Shown here in pieces: positions 8,235 through 15,804 of a stretch of DNA of 17,618 nucleotides; positions within the stretch are counted from its first letter, which is position 1, and every line of letters begins with the position of its first letter. Below the pieces are notes generated by a model, which did no database searches, was not told the DNA's origin, and saw only the letters and a program-made list of their open reading frames with translations. This DNA is from Cyanobacteria bacterium UBA9971 (GTDB lineage Bacteria; Cyanobacteriota; Vampirovibrionia; Gastranaerophilales; UBA9971): contig DNRP01000092.1 of the NCBI GenBank assembly GCA_003499955.1, positions 6,522 through 24,139 on the forward strand, given 5' to 3'. The translations under genes were made by a program, and so were the position numbers.

Positions 8235-8264
8235 ATTAAGTTTCTCCATAATTTATTTGACACC

Positions 8265-8420
8265 CATCCCCCTGCCCCCTTCCCTTAAGGGAAGGGGATG
8301 AAGTTAGTTTTTGGCTCGCTGCTTGGTTGATGGCGATAAACGGCATTTCGGGTCGGCATAGCCGCCCCTGCAGCCTCTGCCATCAATCCGCTTTCCGTCG
8401 CCTTTGGCGACTCGCTCGCC
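8265..8420. repeat. GC-rich palindromic island (repeat-like intergenic element)
   Basis: This block is far richer in G and C than its surroundings. It contains three inverted structures: a perfect 22-bp palindrome made of arms CCCCTTCCCTT and AAGGGAAGGGG (8276-8297); TTGATGGC (8327-8334) paired with GCCATCAA (8379-8386) around a 44-bp centre that includes CGGCATAGCCG; and a tight hairpin GTCGCC-TTT-GGCGAC (8397-8411). None is followed by a T run, so these are not ordinary terminators. The composition and stacked palindromes suggest an inserted non-coding repeat unit. Other copies cannot be checked here. Confidence 0.55.
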
Positions 8421-8465
8421 CATTTATTATTTATTTTGAAGGTCTTTTTCATTTAGAGTTTACTT

Positions 8466-9113
8466 TTATCTATTGTTATTTAACATTATAGTAGAAATAA
8501 AATTATTGACCGCTAAAGGATAAAGTTTATGCTCTTCTTCAAGAACTTTTGCGGCAAGAATCTCCGCTGAGTCATCGGGCATTATAGACACACTTGATTG
8601 CGCCAGAATATGACCTCCGTCTATTTTTTCTGTGACCAAATGCACAGTACAGCCGCTCTTAACTGATTTGGAATTTAATACTGCCTGATGAACTTTCATT
8701 CCGTACATACCTTTCCCTCCAAAATCAGGAAGCAGGCTCGGATGAATATTAAGAATCCTGTTTTCAAAAGCTTTTAAAAATATAGGAGTTATAATTCTTA
8801 AATACCCCGCAAGAAGAACAAGATCAGTACTATATTCGTTTAATTTATTTAGCAGGAATAAATCATATTCCTCGTCGGAATTAAATAAATCTCTTGCCAC
8901 ATAAAAAGTTGGGATTTTGGCATCTCTGGCTATATTTAAAGCATTTGCACTTTTTTTATTGGAAATCACAAGCGCAATGTTTGCATTTACGATTTTTCCC
9001 GTATTTACCGCATTTATTAAAGCATTAAGATTACTGCCGTTACCGGAAACCAGAACAGCAATATTTTTTCGTAAAGCTGAAGTATTTTTAAATCCATCCA
9101 TTTCCTGCGACAC
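8466..9113 (-). CDS. purN: Phosphoribosylglycinamide formyltransferase (GAR transformylase)
   Basis: PurN transfers a formyl group from 10-formyltetrahydrofolate to glycinamide ribonucleotide, the third step of cytosolic purine synthesis. The 215-residue protein has the phosphoribosyl-binding motif AVLVSGNGSNLNALI (19-33), the NIHPSLLP motif with catalytic Asn122 and His124, and the DGG motif with catalytic Asp165. Length matches the family (about 190-215). The start is GTG at 9113, with AGGA 6 nt upstream. A later ATG (9101) is less likely because the purines lie almost against it. The gene overlaps the 3' end of pxpA by 26 bp, so the two are translationally coupled. No other pur gene is nearby. 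Confidence 0.93.
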   Translation of the reverse strand: MSQEMDGFKNTSALRKNIAVLVSGNGSNLNALINAVNTGKIVNANIALVISNKKSANALNIARDAKIPTFYVARDLFNSDEEYDLFLLNKLNEYSTDLVLLAGYLRIITPIFLKAFENRILNIHPSLLPDFGGKGMYGMKVHQAVLNSKSVKSGCTVHLVTEKIDGGHILAQSSVSIMPDDSAEILAAKVLEEEHKLYPLAVNNFISTIMLNNNR

Positions 9114-9900
9114 AAGTTCCTGTTATCGGTATTGGATTGGGAATTAATTCTTTCGCTTTTTGCGCAATTTCATTTGAAATAGCTGATTTTACCGTAAGAT
9201 GTATTGTTTTAATATCAAGTTTTGTTTTGCCTTCCTGATTATTAATAACAGAAGAATCTTTAATCACAGATTCAAGAAGTTTTGAGGAATAATCAAGATC
9301 AACTATATCACCTGCTTCAAAGTCGATATTTCCATCCGGTGTATATTTTTTATCAAGCTGAATTTCCTGAATAATTCTAATATTTGTTTCTTCACCTGCT
9401 TTGAGAAGATTTTGACAGGGAGCTCCAACATAAATTAGCCATGGATCGTATTTTGCAATGGATTTGGCAATTGCAAGCGATGTTTTAAAATCTTTTGCCG
9501 CCTGGACATACATAGCTCCATGAGGTCTTACATATTCAACGGTCAAATTATACAGCTTTGCCAGAGAATTCAACGCGCCTATTTGATAAACTACAAGAGC
9601 TTGAATTTCTTCTTCATTAAGGCACATATTGCGATATCCAAAGCCCTGAATATCTGGATAGCCAATATGAGCGCCAACAGCAAGATTGTTTTCCGCTGCT
9701 AACTTTAACATATTCATTATAGTTACAGGATCTCCGGCATGTGAGCCGCAGGAAATATTAACAGAGCTTACGTATTGTAAAAGTTCAAGTTCCTGATCGT
9801 TTTTATATACCCCGAAACTTTGCCCGAGGTCACAGTTTAAGTCAATATTAATTTGATTTTCCTGTTTTTGTTCTTTTCTTATGTTTGATAATGGAATCAT
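9088..9900 (-). CDS. pxpA: LamB/YcsF family protein, 5-oxoprolinase subunit A-like
   Basis: PxpA works with PxpB and PxpC to hydrolyse 5-oxoproline to glutamate using ATP. The 270-residue product has the family's N-terminal signatures: DLNCDLG (20-26), NISCGSHAGD (48-57), GAHIGYPD (76-83), GFGYRNM (86-92) and PHGAMY (126-131). The C-terminal third is divergent. The LxxR stretch after YTPDG reads NIDFEAGD, and the usual VHGD near the end reads IHLTVKS, so the second half of the site is altered. pxpB and pxpC are not in the window. The start is ATG at 9900, with a purine-rich GAGAG about 9 nt upstream. It overlaps purN by 26 bp. A promoter is proposed just upstream, partly within a repeat. The family call is sure; oxoprolinase activity less so. 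Confidence 0.85.
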   Translation of the reverse strand: MIPLSNIRKEQKQENQINIDLNCDLGQSFGVYKNDQELELLQYVSSVNISCGSHAGDPVTIMNMLKLAAENNLAVGAHIGYPDIQGFGYRNMCLNEEEIQALVVYQIGALNSLAKLYNLTVEYVRPHGAMYVQAAKDFKTSLAIAKSIAKYDPWLIYVGAPCQNLLKAGEETNIRIIQEIQLDKKYTPDGNIDFEAGDIVDLDYSSKLLESVIKDSSVINNQEGKTKLDIKTIHLTVKSAISNEIAQKAKELIPNPIPITGTCVAGNGWI

Positions 9901-9936
9901 TTTTTATTCTCTCTATTTTTTATGTGAATCTAATTA

Positions 9937-9965
9937 ATTATAATTGCGTTGTCATTGCGAGGCAA
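9937..9965 (-). promoter_or_regulatory. Candidate promoter of pxpA-purN
   Basis: On the minus strand, -10 TATAAT (9937-9942) is preceded 17 bp upstream by TTGCCT (9960-9965), which matches the -35 consensus at 4 of 6 positions. The -35 lies inside the left arm of the inverted repeat at 9951-10104, so the repeat may contribute to expression of this pair. Confidence 0.45.
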
Positions 9966-10104
9966 TAAATATGGTATTTAATCTATTAATTACACTAACG
10001 AAGCAATTTTCCTTCATTAGATGAAAGCTTTAATTAGTATATGGGAAGATTGCTTCGTTAGTCAAATAAATTCAATTTTCTAGTACTTTATGCCTCGCAA
10101 TGAC
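9951..10104. repeat. Nested inverted repeat, MITE/REP-like, about 154 bp
   Basis: The outer arms GTCATTGCGAGGCA (9951-9964) and TGCCTCGCAATGAC (10091-10104) are perfect inverted copies, extended inward by TAAA/TTTA with a one-base bulge. The inner arms ACTAACGAAGCAATTTTCC (9994-10012) and GGAAGATTGCTTCGTTAGT (10044-10062) match at 18 of 19 positions. The centre has a small TTCAT-TAG-ATGAA hairpin. From general recollection, repeats starting GTCATTGCGAG and containing GAAGCAATC are dispersed between genes in many bacteria. No ORF or transposase is inside, which fits a non-autonomous element. Confidence 0.7.
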
Positions 10105-10124
10105 TATTTTCAAATACTTTGCAA

Positions 10125-10148
10125 TAAAAAAGGCTTGTTTTGCAAGCC
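10125..10148 (-). terminator. Rho-independent terminator of the dcw-distal gene
   Basis: On the minus strand GGCTTG (10143-10148) pairs with CAAGCC (10132-10137) around a CAAAA loop, followed by a run of T (complement of 10125-10131). It lies about 45 bp after the stop of the 261-residue gene and closes the dcw-side transcription unit. Confidence 0.75.
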
Positions 10149-10190
10149 GTAGTTATTGAATATTTATCTAGGAGGAGGAGGGATATTTAT

Positions 10191-10976
10191 TTAACTTAAG
10201 CCCATTAATTGCATTTCTGCAAAACGTTTTCTGGCTTCTTCATTTTGCGCTTTTATAGATTTACCCATTACTTTATTTAAAAGCTTGTCAGTTGCTTTTG
10301 TTGCCATTATGCTTCCTGATATTGCGCCTCCAAACATAATTAAAGTTTTTATCGGCTTTGGAGCAAATTCTTTGGCAATATGAGCTATTACGCCAAATGC
10401 AACTGTAGAAACTCCAATTTTGGTTGTTGATCTGACAGTTTGTTTGCAAAAATCACCGTTTTTGTAAGATTTATAAAGATCAGGAGCTTCTGTTAGACCG
10501 GAAGTTAAAAGTCCAAATCTGGTTGTTACACCAAGTATATCTGCTGCAACTTTGCCTGCTGCTAATTTTATAGGACTGGCTTTTAATGCTTCTTTTGAAG
10601 CTGTTAAGGCTAATTTACCCGTGCTATTAACTTGAAATTTACAATCAAATAATTCTTCAATTGCTTTTTGTGAAGCTTTTGAATCAAGCAAACTTTTATC
10701 AAAACTTTTAATAATATCTTTTGTTTCAGGGGTAAAATTATTGTTAATAAATTTTTCCAATAATGTTCCGCCTAAAAAGCTGAAGTTTGTAACTTCACCG
10801 CTATTTCTTGCAGATATTCCGGTAGCAGCTTCATTTAAAACATCTTTAAATGCTCTAATATAAAAAGGGAGATTATTTATTTGTCTTACATCTTTTATTG
10901 AACCGCTCGCACTTATCCCGTCAGTAGACGAACTGCTCCCAAATGATGGCAAAACTTGTAAAACTTCGCTTACCAT
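10191..10976 (-). CDS. Hypothetical protein, 261 residues, with glycine-rich hydrophobic region
   Basis: I do not recognise this family. The product starts MVSEVLQVLPSFGSSSS. It has a Ser/Gly-rich N-terminal stretch (11-25), a mixed helical middle (40-145), and a glycine-spaced hydrophobic region from about 186 to 230 (KIGVSTVAFGVIAH and LIMFGGAISGSIMA). That region could be two amphipathic or membrane-associated helices with a short KEFAPKPIK turn. It ends in a charged helix (KAQNEEARKRFAEMQLMG). The ATG at 10976 is chosen because AAGGAAG lies 8 nt upstream; a longer in-frame form from TTG at 11018 has no ribosome binding site. It follows murG by about 110 bp, has its own promoter candidate and a terminator. 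It is therefore a neighbour of the dcw genes, not clearly a member. Confidence 0.7.
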   Translation of the reverse strand: MVSEVLQVLPSFGSSSSTDGISASGSIKDVRQINNLPFYIRAFKDVLNEAATGISARNSGEVTNFSFLGGTLLEKFINNNFTPETKDIIKSFDKSLLDSKASQKAIEELFDCKFQVNSTGKLALTASKEALKASPIKLAAGKVAADILGVTTRFGLLTSGLTEAPDLYKSYKNGDFCKQTVRSTTKIGVSTVAFGVIAHIAKEFAPKPIKTLIMFGGAISGSIMATKATDKLLNKVMGKSIKAQNEEARKRFAEMQLMGLS

Positions 10977-11042
10977 ACAATAAACTTCCTTCCCATTTGC
11001 TTCCAATAAAATAAACAATTTTTTTTAGGTGAAATTGCGTCA

Positions 11043-11072
11043 CTTATAAAAAATAGTAATAAATATTTACAA
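11043..11072 (-). promoter_or_regulatory. Candidate promoter of the 261-residue gene
   Basis: On the minus strand, TTGTAA (11067-11072) and TATAAG (11043-11048) are 18 bp apart, or 17 bp if TTATAA is taken as the -10. It lies in the gap after murG and close to the end of the repeat-like block there, so the downstream gene may be expressed independently of the wall genes. Confidence 0.45.
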
Positions 11073-11080
11073 TTAAGATT

Positions 11081-11117
11081 AAGATTCTTACGCCTGCTTC
11101 ACAGGCTCAGAATGACA
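11081..11117. repeat. Repeat-like block overlapping the 3' end of murG
   Basis: In murG orientation the block begins TGTCATTCTGAG and ends AAGAATCTT. Between them GCCTG-TGAAG-CAGGC forms a 5-bp hairpin (11092-11106). From general recollection, GTCATTCTGAG...AAGAATC units are common dispersed intergenic repeats in bacteria. The block supplies the last nine codons and the stop of murG. No second copy is present in the window, so the repeat call depends on recognition. Confidence 0.5.
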
Positions 11118-12239
11118 TGTGGCAACTTCTTTTAAAATTCGGATAATATCTTCTGTTGCTTGTGGTTTAGCCAAAAGTTTATTTGCGAGTTGCATTTGTT
11201 CAATTTTTTCAGGATTGTTAAAAATATTAAGAATCAATTCTAAAAGCATTGAAGAATTACATTGAGAATCTTCAAGATAAATAGAAGCTCCGGCTTCTTC
11301 CATTGCTTTTGCGTTGAATTTTTGATGATTTGCCGCTGCATAAGGATATGGCACAAGTATCGAAGGAAGCCCGCACAAGTTTAATTCGGAAATACTCAAA
11401 GAACCTGCTCTTGATACAGCTAAATCAGCTGCGTTAAGCGGTATTTCGATGTTGTTAAAGAAAGGTTTTACAATATAATAAGGATTATTAATCAATTCAG
11501 GATGTTTTTTCGTTAATTCTTCAATATATTTATCATAATTTTTATTGCCTGTCTGGTGAATTATTTGGAATTCCATATTTATTAAATCAGGTACGGTTTC
11601 CAATAAAGCATTATTTATAGCTTGAGCGCCCTGAGAGCCTCCGATAACAAGAATAGTTTTCTTGTTAGGACTAAGATTAAGCTCTTTTAGTGCATTTTCT
11701 TTGTTTACATGAAGGAAATTTGCTCTTATCGGGTTTCCGTTAAGTATAATATTTTTTGATTTTAGATGCGATTTTGCCTGCTCAAAGGATATGGAAACTG
11801 CCGAAGCCCATTTTGACATGAATTTATTAACAATTCCGGGATGTGCGTCAGGATCATGAATGACAAAAGGAATATTCAATATTTTAGCTGCCAGAAGTAC
11901 TGGGCCGCTGACATATCCGCCTGTTCCAAAAACAACATCAGGCTTGAGTTTTGAAATATAATAAATGGATTTTATTGTTGCAAAACCCAGTTCAATAAAC
12001 CATTTGATGAGTTTCAAACTTTTCTGTCTTGGCATTCCCGAAACATTTATCGAGTAAAAATCAAGTTTTTCTTCAAGAACAATATTTTTTTCCATATTTT
12101 TTTTACAGCCGATATAAAAAATTTTTTCTATGTCACTATCCTGTTTTAATTTTTGTGCAACCGCTATTGCAGGAAAAATATGCCCGCCTGTGCCGCCTCC
12201 GGTGATTAACACTTTGATTTTTCTACCTGATGTGGGCAT
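11088..12239 (-). CDS. murG: UDP-GlcNAc:undecaprenyl-PP-MurNAc-pentapeptide GlcNAc transferase
   Basis: MurG converts lipid I to lipid II on the inner face of the membrane, the last cytoplasmic step of peptidoglycan precursor synthesis. The 383-residue GT28 protein shows the acceptor-side GGGTGGH loop (14-20), a second glycine-rich loop FGTGGYVSGP, HDPDAHPG in place of the better-known HEQN form, the donor-side VIGGSQGAQAIN, SRAGSLSISEL, and the PYPYAAANHQ loop. The start is an ATG with GAGGA 5 nt upstream, and it overlaps the end of ftsW by 17 bp. Residues 375-383 (CHSEPVKQA) are encoded by a repeat-like block, so the natural C-terminus has probably been replaced or extended. All known catalytic motifs lie well before this and appear intact. 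Confidence 0.95.
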   Translation of the reverse strand: MPTSGRKIKVLITGGGTGGHIFPAIAVAQKLKQDSDIEKIFYIGCKKNMEKNIVLEEKLDFYSINVSGMPRQKSLKLIKWFIELGFATIKSIYYISKLKPDVVFGTGGYVSGPVLLAAKILNIPFVIHDPDAHPGIVNKFMSKWASAVSISFEQAKSHLKSKNIILNGNPIRANFLHVNKENALKELNLSPNKKTILVIGGSQGAQAINNALLETVPDLINMEFQIIHQTGNKNYDKYIEELTKKHPELINNPYYIVKPFFNNIEIPLNAADLAVSRAGSLSISELNLCGLPSILVPYPYAAANHQKFNAKAMEEAGASIYLEDSQCNSSMLLELILNIFNNPEKIEQMQLANKLLAKPQATEDIIRILKEVATCHSEPVKQA

Positions 12240-13431
12240 ATTTTTCCTCTTGAGGCTGTATTTTTTTGATTCTTTTCTTCGAAATATTCAATAAAATTCC
12301 TAACATCCCCATTGTAATTACTATTGAAGTTCCGCCATGACTTATTAAAGGAAGTGTTACGCCGGTTACAGGAAAAACGCCCGTTGCTACAGCTATGTTT
12401 ATGAATGCTTGAACAGCAATAGAAAAAGTGATCCCGAAAGCTAAAAGTTTTCCAAAGTGGTTTGTGCATCTGTTTGCAATAAAAAAACCTCTGTAAATAA
12501 ATGCAAGGAAAAGTCCTATAAGTAATACTGCACCTACAAAACCGAATTCTTCACAAATAACGGCAAAGATAAAATCGGTATAGCAGAACGGAAGCCAAAA
12601 AAGCTTTTGCTTTGACATTCCATAGCCTGCTCCAAAAAGCCCACCCGAGCCTATTGCGTATAAAGACTGAATTATATTATAGCCTATGCCCTGCGGATCA
12701 GACCATGGATCAAGCCATCCGGTTATTCTCTTCATTTGATAACCGTGCATTAAGTTTTCTATGCCAAAAACCAATAGTAAAGAAACGGAACTTAACCCAA
12801 ATCCTCCTATAAGCCTGAATGAAGCTCCTCCAACAAGAAGAAGTGAAACAGTTATCAGGGTTAAAATTACTGCAATACTTAAATTGGGTTGTTTTAAGAC
12901 TATTGCAATCATAACTCCGACTATAAGCAAATGATCAAGCATTTTACGACTAAACAAGGTTTTACTGTTTGTAATTGCAGAAGCAACAAGCAAAATAGTC
13001 GCCATTTTCGTAAATTCTGACGGCTGTATCGGTAACCCCATTAGCCATCTTGATGAGCCATAATCAGTTCTCCCAATGCCCGGTATTAATGTAGCCGCTG
13101 TTAAAAGTGTTACCCCCATGGCAATAGGCATTGTCCAGGGACGCCATATTTTATAATTAATTTTAGACGTTATTATGAGAAAAATAGTCCCCAGTATAAC
13201 TGCGGCTATATGTTTTATCGGAAAATAAACAGGATTATGGTATATTTCAGACCCTTCAGGTGCGCCAGCACTAAAAATTGCCATTACCCCAAAAATAACA
13301 AGACAAGCTATAACTATAACAAGCATCGTATCAGGCGGACCAATTAATTCGGCATTTTCAACGGTTTTTGGTTCGACTATTTTAGTTTTTAAATTTTTAA
13401 TTCTAGCGTGTCGCTTTTTTGTTACGGACAT
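12223..13431 (-). CDS. ftsW: Peptidoglycan glycosyltransferase FtsW (SEDS family)
   Basis: FtsW polymerises lipid II into septal glycan strands with a partner class B penicillin-binding protein. The 402-residue form has a basic N-terminal tail followed by about ten membrane segments starting near residue 36. Family marks include RWLMGLPIQPSEFTK (128-142), KQPNLS (180-185), the catalytic-loop TDF (285-287, with Asp286), EEFG (294-297) and PLISHGGTS (361-369). I place the start at the ATG at 13431, which overlaps murD by 29 bp. An ATG at 13479 would overlap by 77 bp and add 16 residues. The ribosome binding signal is weak for either; GGGG lies about 17 nt before 13431. It overlaps murG downstream by 17 bp. 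FtsW is preferred over RodA because of the dcw context. Confidence 0.92.
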   Translation of the reverse strand: MSVTKKRHARIKNLKTKIVEPKTVENAELIGPPDTMLVIVIACLVIFGVMAIFSAGAPEGSEIYHNPVYFPIKHIAAVILGTIFLIITSKINYKIWRPWTMPIAMGVTLLTAATLIPGIGRTDYGSSRWLMGLPIQPSEFTKMATILLVASAITNSKTLFSRKMLDHLLIVGVMIAIVLKQPNLSIAVILTLITVSLLLVGGASFRLIGGFGLSSVSLLLVFGIENLMHGYQMKRITGWLDPWSDPQGIGYNIIQSLYAIGSGGLFGAGYGMSKQKLFWLPFCYTDFIFAVICEEFGFVGAVLLIGLFLAFIYRGFFIANRCTNHFGKLLAFGITFSIAVQAFINIAVATGVFPVTGVTLPLISHGGTSIVITMGMLGILLNISKKRIKKIQPQEEKYAHIR

Positions 13432-14767
13432 AATCTTTAAATACTTGTCCCCTTTCTTCAAAGTTCTTGAACATATCAAAGCTCGCGCATGCCGGTGAAA
13501 GCAAAACAGATCCGAGATTAAGTTCTCCTGCTGTATCTATGGCTTCTTTAAAAGTATTTTTTTTATGAATATTTTTAAATCCTGATTTAATTAGAGCTTC
13601 CTCAAATCTGTCAGAAGCTTCTCCTATAAGAATAACAGCATTTGCATGTTTATTAACTTCTGCGCAAAATTCTGTTAAATCAGTTCCTTTATCTCTTCCA
13701 CCCGCAATAAGTACAACTTTTTTATCTTCAAACGCTCTTAATGCGCATATAGTTGAGTCGCAATTAGTTCCTTTTGAGTCGTTATAGTATTCTATGCCAT
13801 CAATTGTATCTACATATTCAATTCTATGTTCAGGCGGCGAAAAGTTTTTAACGGTTGAATTTATTATTTCAACGTCTATCCCCGCAATATGAGCTACGGC
13901 TATTGCAGACATTACATTTTCGAGATTATGTTTGCCTTTTAATGGTATTTCGTCGAGTTTTATAACTTCTATAATATTTTTATTCTTATCTTTAATTACG
14001 ATTTTGTTATCTTTTATAAAAACACATTTGTCTTCGGCTTCTCTACCGAAGAAATACACATTTGAGTCCATTTCAAGCTTTAAATAAGCAATTTTAAAAT
14101 CCATAGCATTTAAAACCGCCCAGGTTGGCTGTCTTCTTGTAAATAAATCCGCCTTTGCCTTAAAATATTCTTCTTCATTTCCATGCCAGTCAATGTGATC
14201 AGGAGTGTAATTAATATAAACAGCAATTTGAGGCTTAAATGAAGGATTTGTTGCTATTTGGTAAGAACTGACTTCGGTTACAAAATAATCAAGATTTTTT
14301 TCTTCAAGCAGTGAGGTCGGAGGCAAGCCTATATTTCCGCATGCCGGAGCCTTAAGTCCTCCGTTTGTGAGAATTTCCGATACAAGTTTTGTGGTGGTGG
14401 TTTTGCCGTTAGTGCCTGTAATTGCTATAAACGGAACATTTGTTTCTTTATATGCAAGGTCAATTTCACCAAAAGTTTCGATTTTATGGGCTTTTATTAG
14501 CTTATAAACCTCCGAATGAGGAGGAATGCCGGGGCTTGTGATTATAACATCAGAGTTTAAAATAGTTTCTTCTTTATTTCCGCCCATTTCAACTTTTATG
14601 CCAAGTTTTTCAAGTTCGGTAATTTTTACGTTATCTTCGGTTGCAGCCTGTCTTTTTTCACTTATAGTGCAGTTTGCTCCTTGCAAAGCGAGGTATTTTG
14701 CCGCAGAAATCCCGCTTAGTGAAAGCCCTAGTATCGTTACATCAACATTAAACCATTTTCTTTTCAT
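13403..14767 (-). CDS. murD: UDP-N-acetylmuramoylalanine--D-glutamate ligase
   Basis: MurD adds D-glutamate to UDP-MurNAc-L-Ala in the cytoplasm using ATP. The 454-residue protein has the expected three-domain order: a Rossmann-like N-terminus (VTILGLSLSGISAA near 10-23), a central ATPase with P-loop GTNGKTTT (118-125), EVSSYQ (165-170) and NYTPDHIDWHG (186-196), and a C-terminal domain with PPEHRIEYV (311-319), NDSKGTN (329-335), GGRDKG (356-361) and SPACASFDMF near the end. Length matches the family (about 440-460). The ATG lies 6 bp after the stop of mraY, so translation is likely coupled. The 3' end overlaps ftsW. Confidence 0.96.
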   Translation of the reverse strand: MKRKWFNVDVTILGLSLSGISAAKYLALQGANCTISEKRQAATEDNVKITELEKLGIKVEMGGNKEETILNSDVIITSPGIPPHSEVYKLIKAHKIETFGEIDLAYKETNVPFIAITGTNGKTTTTKLVSEILTNGGLKAPACGNIGLPPTSLLEEKNLDYFVTEVSSYQIATNPSFKPQIAVYINYTPDHIDWHGNEEEYFKAKADLFTRRQPTWAVLNAMDFKIAYLKLEMDSNVYFFGREAEDKCVFIKDNKIVIKDKNKNIIEVIKLDEIPLKGKHNLENVMSAIAVAHIAGIDVEIINSTVKNFSPPEHRIEYVDTIDGIEYYNDSKGTNCDSTICALRAFEDKKVVLIAGGRDKGTDLTEFCAEVNKHANAVILIGEASDRFEEALIKSGFKNIHKKNTFKEAIDTAGELNLGSVLLSPACASFDMFKNFEERGQVFKDYVRNKKATR

Positions 14768-14773
14768 ATTTTG

Positions 14774-15739
14774 TTATCCATTAATTATTTTAAATAGAAT
14801 CGTACTTAAAACCGCAAAAACTAAGCCCATTACCCAGAAAGTATGGACAACTTTCTTCTCTGACCAGCCGCTAAGTTCAAAATGATGGTGAATAGGACTC
14901 ATTTTAAACACTCTTTTTCCTGTTGTTTTAAAACTTATAACCTGAATAATCACAGATAATGTTTCTGCGATAAATATTACACCTATAATCAAAAGCCAAA
15001 GCTCAAATTTGCCAAGTATTCCAAGTGTTCCTAAAAGTCCACCCAAAGCCATACTGCCGGTGTCGCCCATAAACATTTTTGCCGGATTGTAGTTGTAATA
15101 CAAGAAACCGGCGCAACTTCCAGCGGCTGCCATACAAATTATAGCAATATCATTTCTTCCTAAGCCAAAGGAAATAAATGTACAGGCGATTAATGCAAAA
15201 AACATAGTTCCTGAGGCAAGCCCGTCAAGACCATCGGTAAGATTTACGGCGTTAGATGCTCCAATTATCACAACAACAGCCCAAATCGGGTAAAAATATC
15301 CGATGTTAATTTTAGTCAGTCCAAATATTGAAACAGAGGTGTTTCCATGAAATGTCATATATAGAGCCGGTATTATAGCTATTAATGTTTGTAAAAACAG
15401 CTTTCCTCCGGCACTTAAACCTTTGTTTTGTTTTTTTGCTATTTTTTCATAATCGTCATTAAAGCCCAGCAGCATAAATAAAAGAAAAGTGGTTAGTATT
15501 ATTGTGCAATCAACATTGAATATACGATTCATTACAAGTGTGACAATCGAAGCTATTATTGCGGGGATAACAATTATTAGCCCACCTGTCGTAGGAGTGC
15601 CGCTTTTTTTTGCATGAGAAGCAGGACAATCTTCCCGTATGTACTGCCCGTAAAGTTTTTTCTTGAGGAATTCCAGATAAGGTACACCCGCCAGAAGTGT
15701 AAGCAAAAATGCGGTTAAACCTGCGACATATATTAACAC
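14774..15739 (-). CDS. mraY: Phospho-N-acetylmuramoyl-pentapeptide-transferase
   Basis: MraY is an integral membrane enzyme that joins UDP-MurNAc-pentapeptide to undecaprenyl phosphate, forming lipid I. The 321-residue protein has about ten hydrophobic segments and the expected polar active-site loops: the SGTPTTGG motif (46-53), DDYEK (95-99, acidic pair), NAVNLTDGLDGL (163-174), FMGDTGS (223-229) and the SPIHHHFELSGW loop (281-292). Length is slightly short of the E. coli form (360) but typical for many bacteria. The start is GTG at 15739, with AGGA upstream in an A-rich leader (about 10 nt). It follows murF by 65 bp and precedes murD by 6 bp. Confidence 0.96.
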   Translation of the reverse strand: MLIYVAGLTAFLLTLLAGVPYLEFLKKKLYGQYIREDCPASHAKKSGTPTTGGLIIVIPAIIASIVTLVMNRIFNVDCTIILTTFLLFMLLGFNDDYEKIAKKQNKGLSAGGKLFLQTLIAIIPALYMTFHGNTSVSIFGLTKINIGYFYPIWAVVVIIGASNAVNLTDGLDGLASGTMFFALIACTFISFGLGRNDIAIICMAAAGSCAGFLYYNYNPAKMFMGDTGSMALGGLLGTLGILGKFELWLLIIGVIFIAETLSVIIQVISFKTTGKRVFKMSPIHHHFELSGWSEKKVVHTFWVMGLVFAVLSTILFKIING

Positions 15740-15804
15740 TTTTAATTTTTCCTATTTTTTCTGCCAACAAAATCATATAACAGAAACCAATATAATTAAA
15801 TTCA

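Noticed and set aside
8235..8249. Five-codon longer N-terminus for the TPR lipoprotein (start at 8249)
   Set aside because: There is no ribosome binding site before it, while its own bases provide the GGAG for the inner ATG, which gives a textbook lipoprotein signal.
8304..8423. A 39-codon minus-strand ORF (MGERVAKGDG...) inside the GC-rich island
   Set aside because: It has no ribosome binding site, its codons simply follow the palindromes, and the product has no protein-like character. It is best explained as an open frame in GC-rich repeat DNA.
10171..10183. GGAGGAGGAGGG purine run resembling a very strong plus-strand Shine-Dalgarno
   Set aside because: No start codon follows in the next bases before stops, and the region is the 3' flank of a minus-strand gene.
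10977..11018. Longer TTG-started form of the 261-residue protein
   Set aside because: The ribosome binding site AAGGAAG lies inside this extension, at the right distance for the ATG at 10976.
12206..12469. An 87-codon minus-strand ORF overlapping the ftsW/murG junction
   Set aside because: It is out of frame with conserved FtsW membrane segments and MurG's start and has low-complexity Ser/Asn/Cys content.
14526..14885. A 119-codon plus-strand ORF opposite murD and mraY
   Set aside because: It is antisense to two conserved genes and crosses their junction. The hydrophobic product reflects the complementary strand.
15510..15776. An 88-codon minus-strand ORF in another frame over the start of mraY
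   Set aside because: It lies over the clearly conserved MraY N-terminus, and the product is Cys/Arg-rich with no family character. It is a shadow frame.
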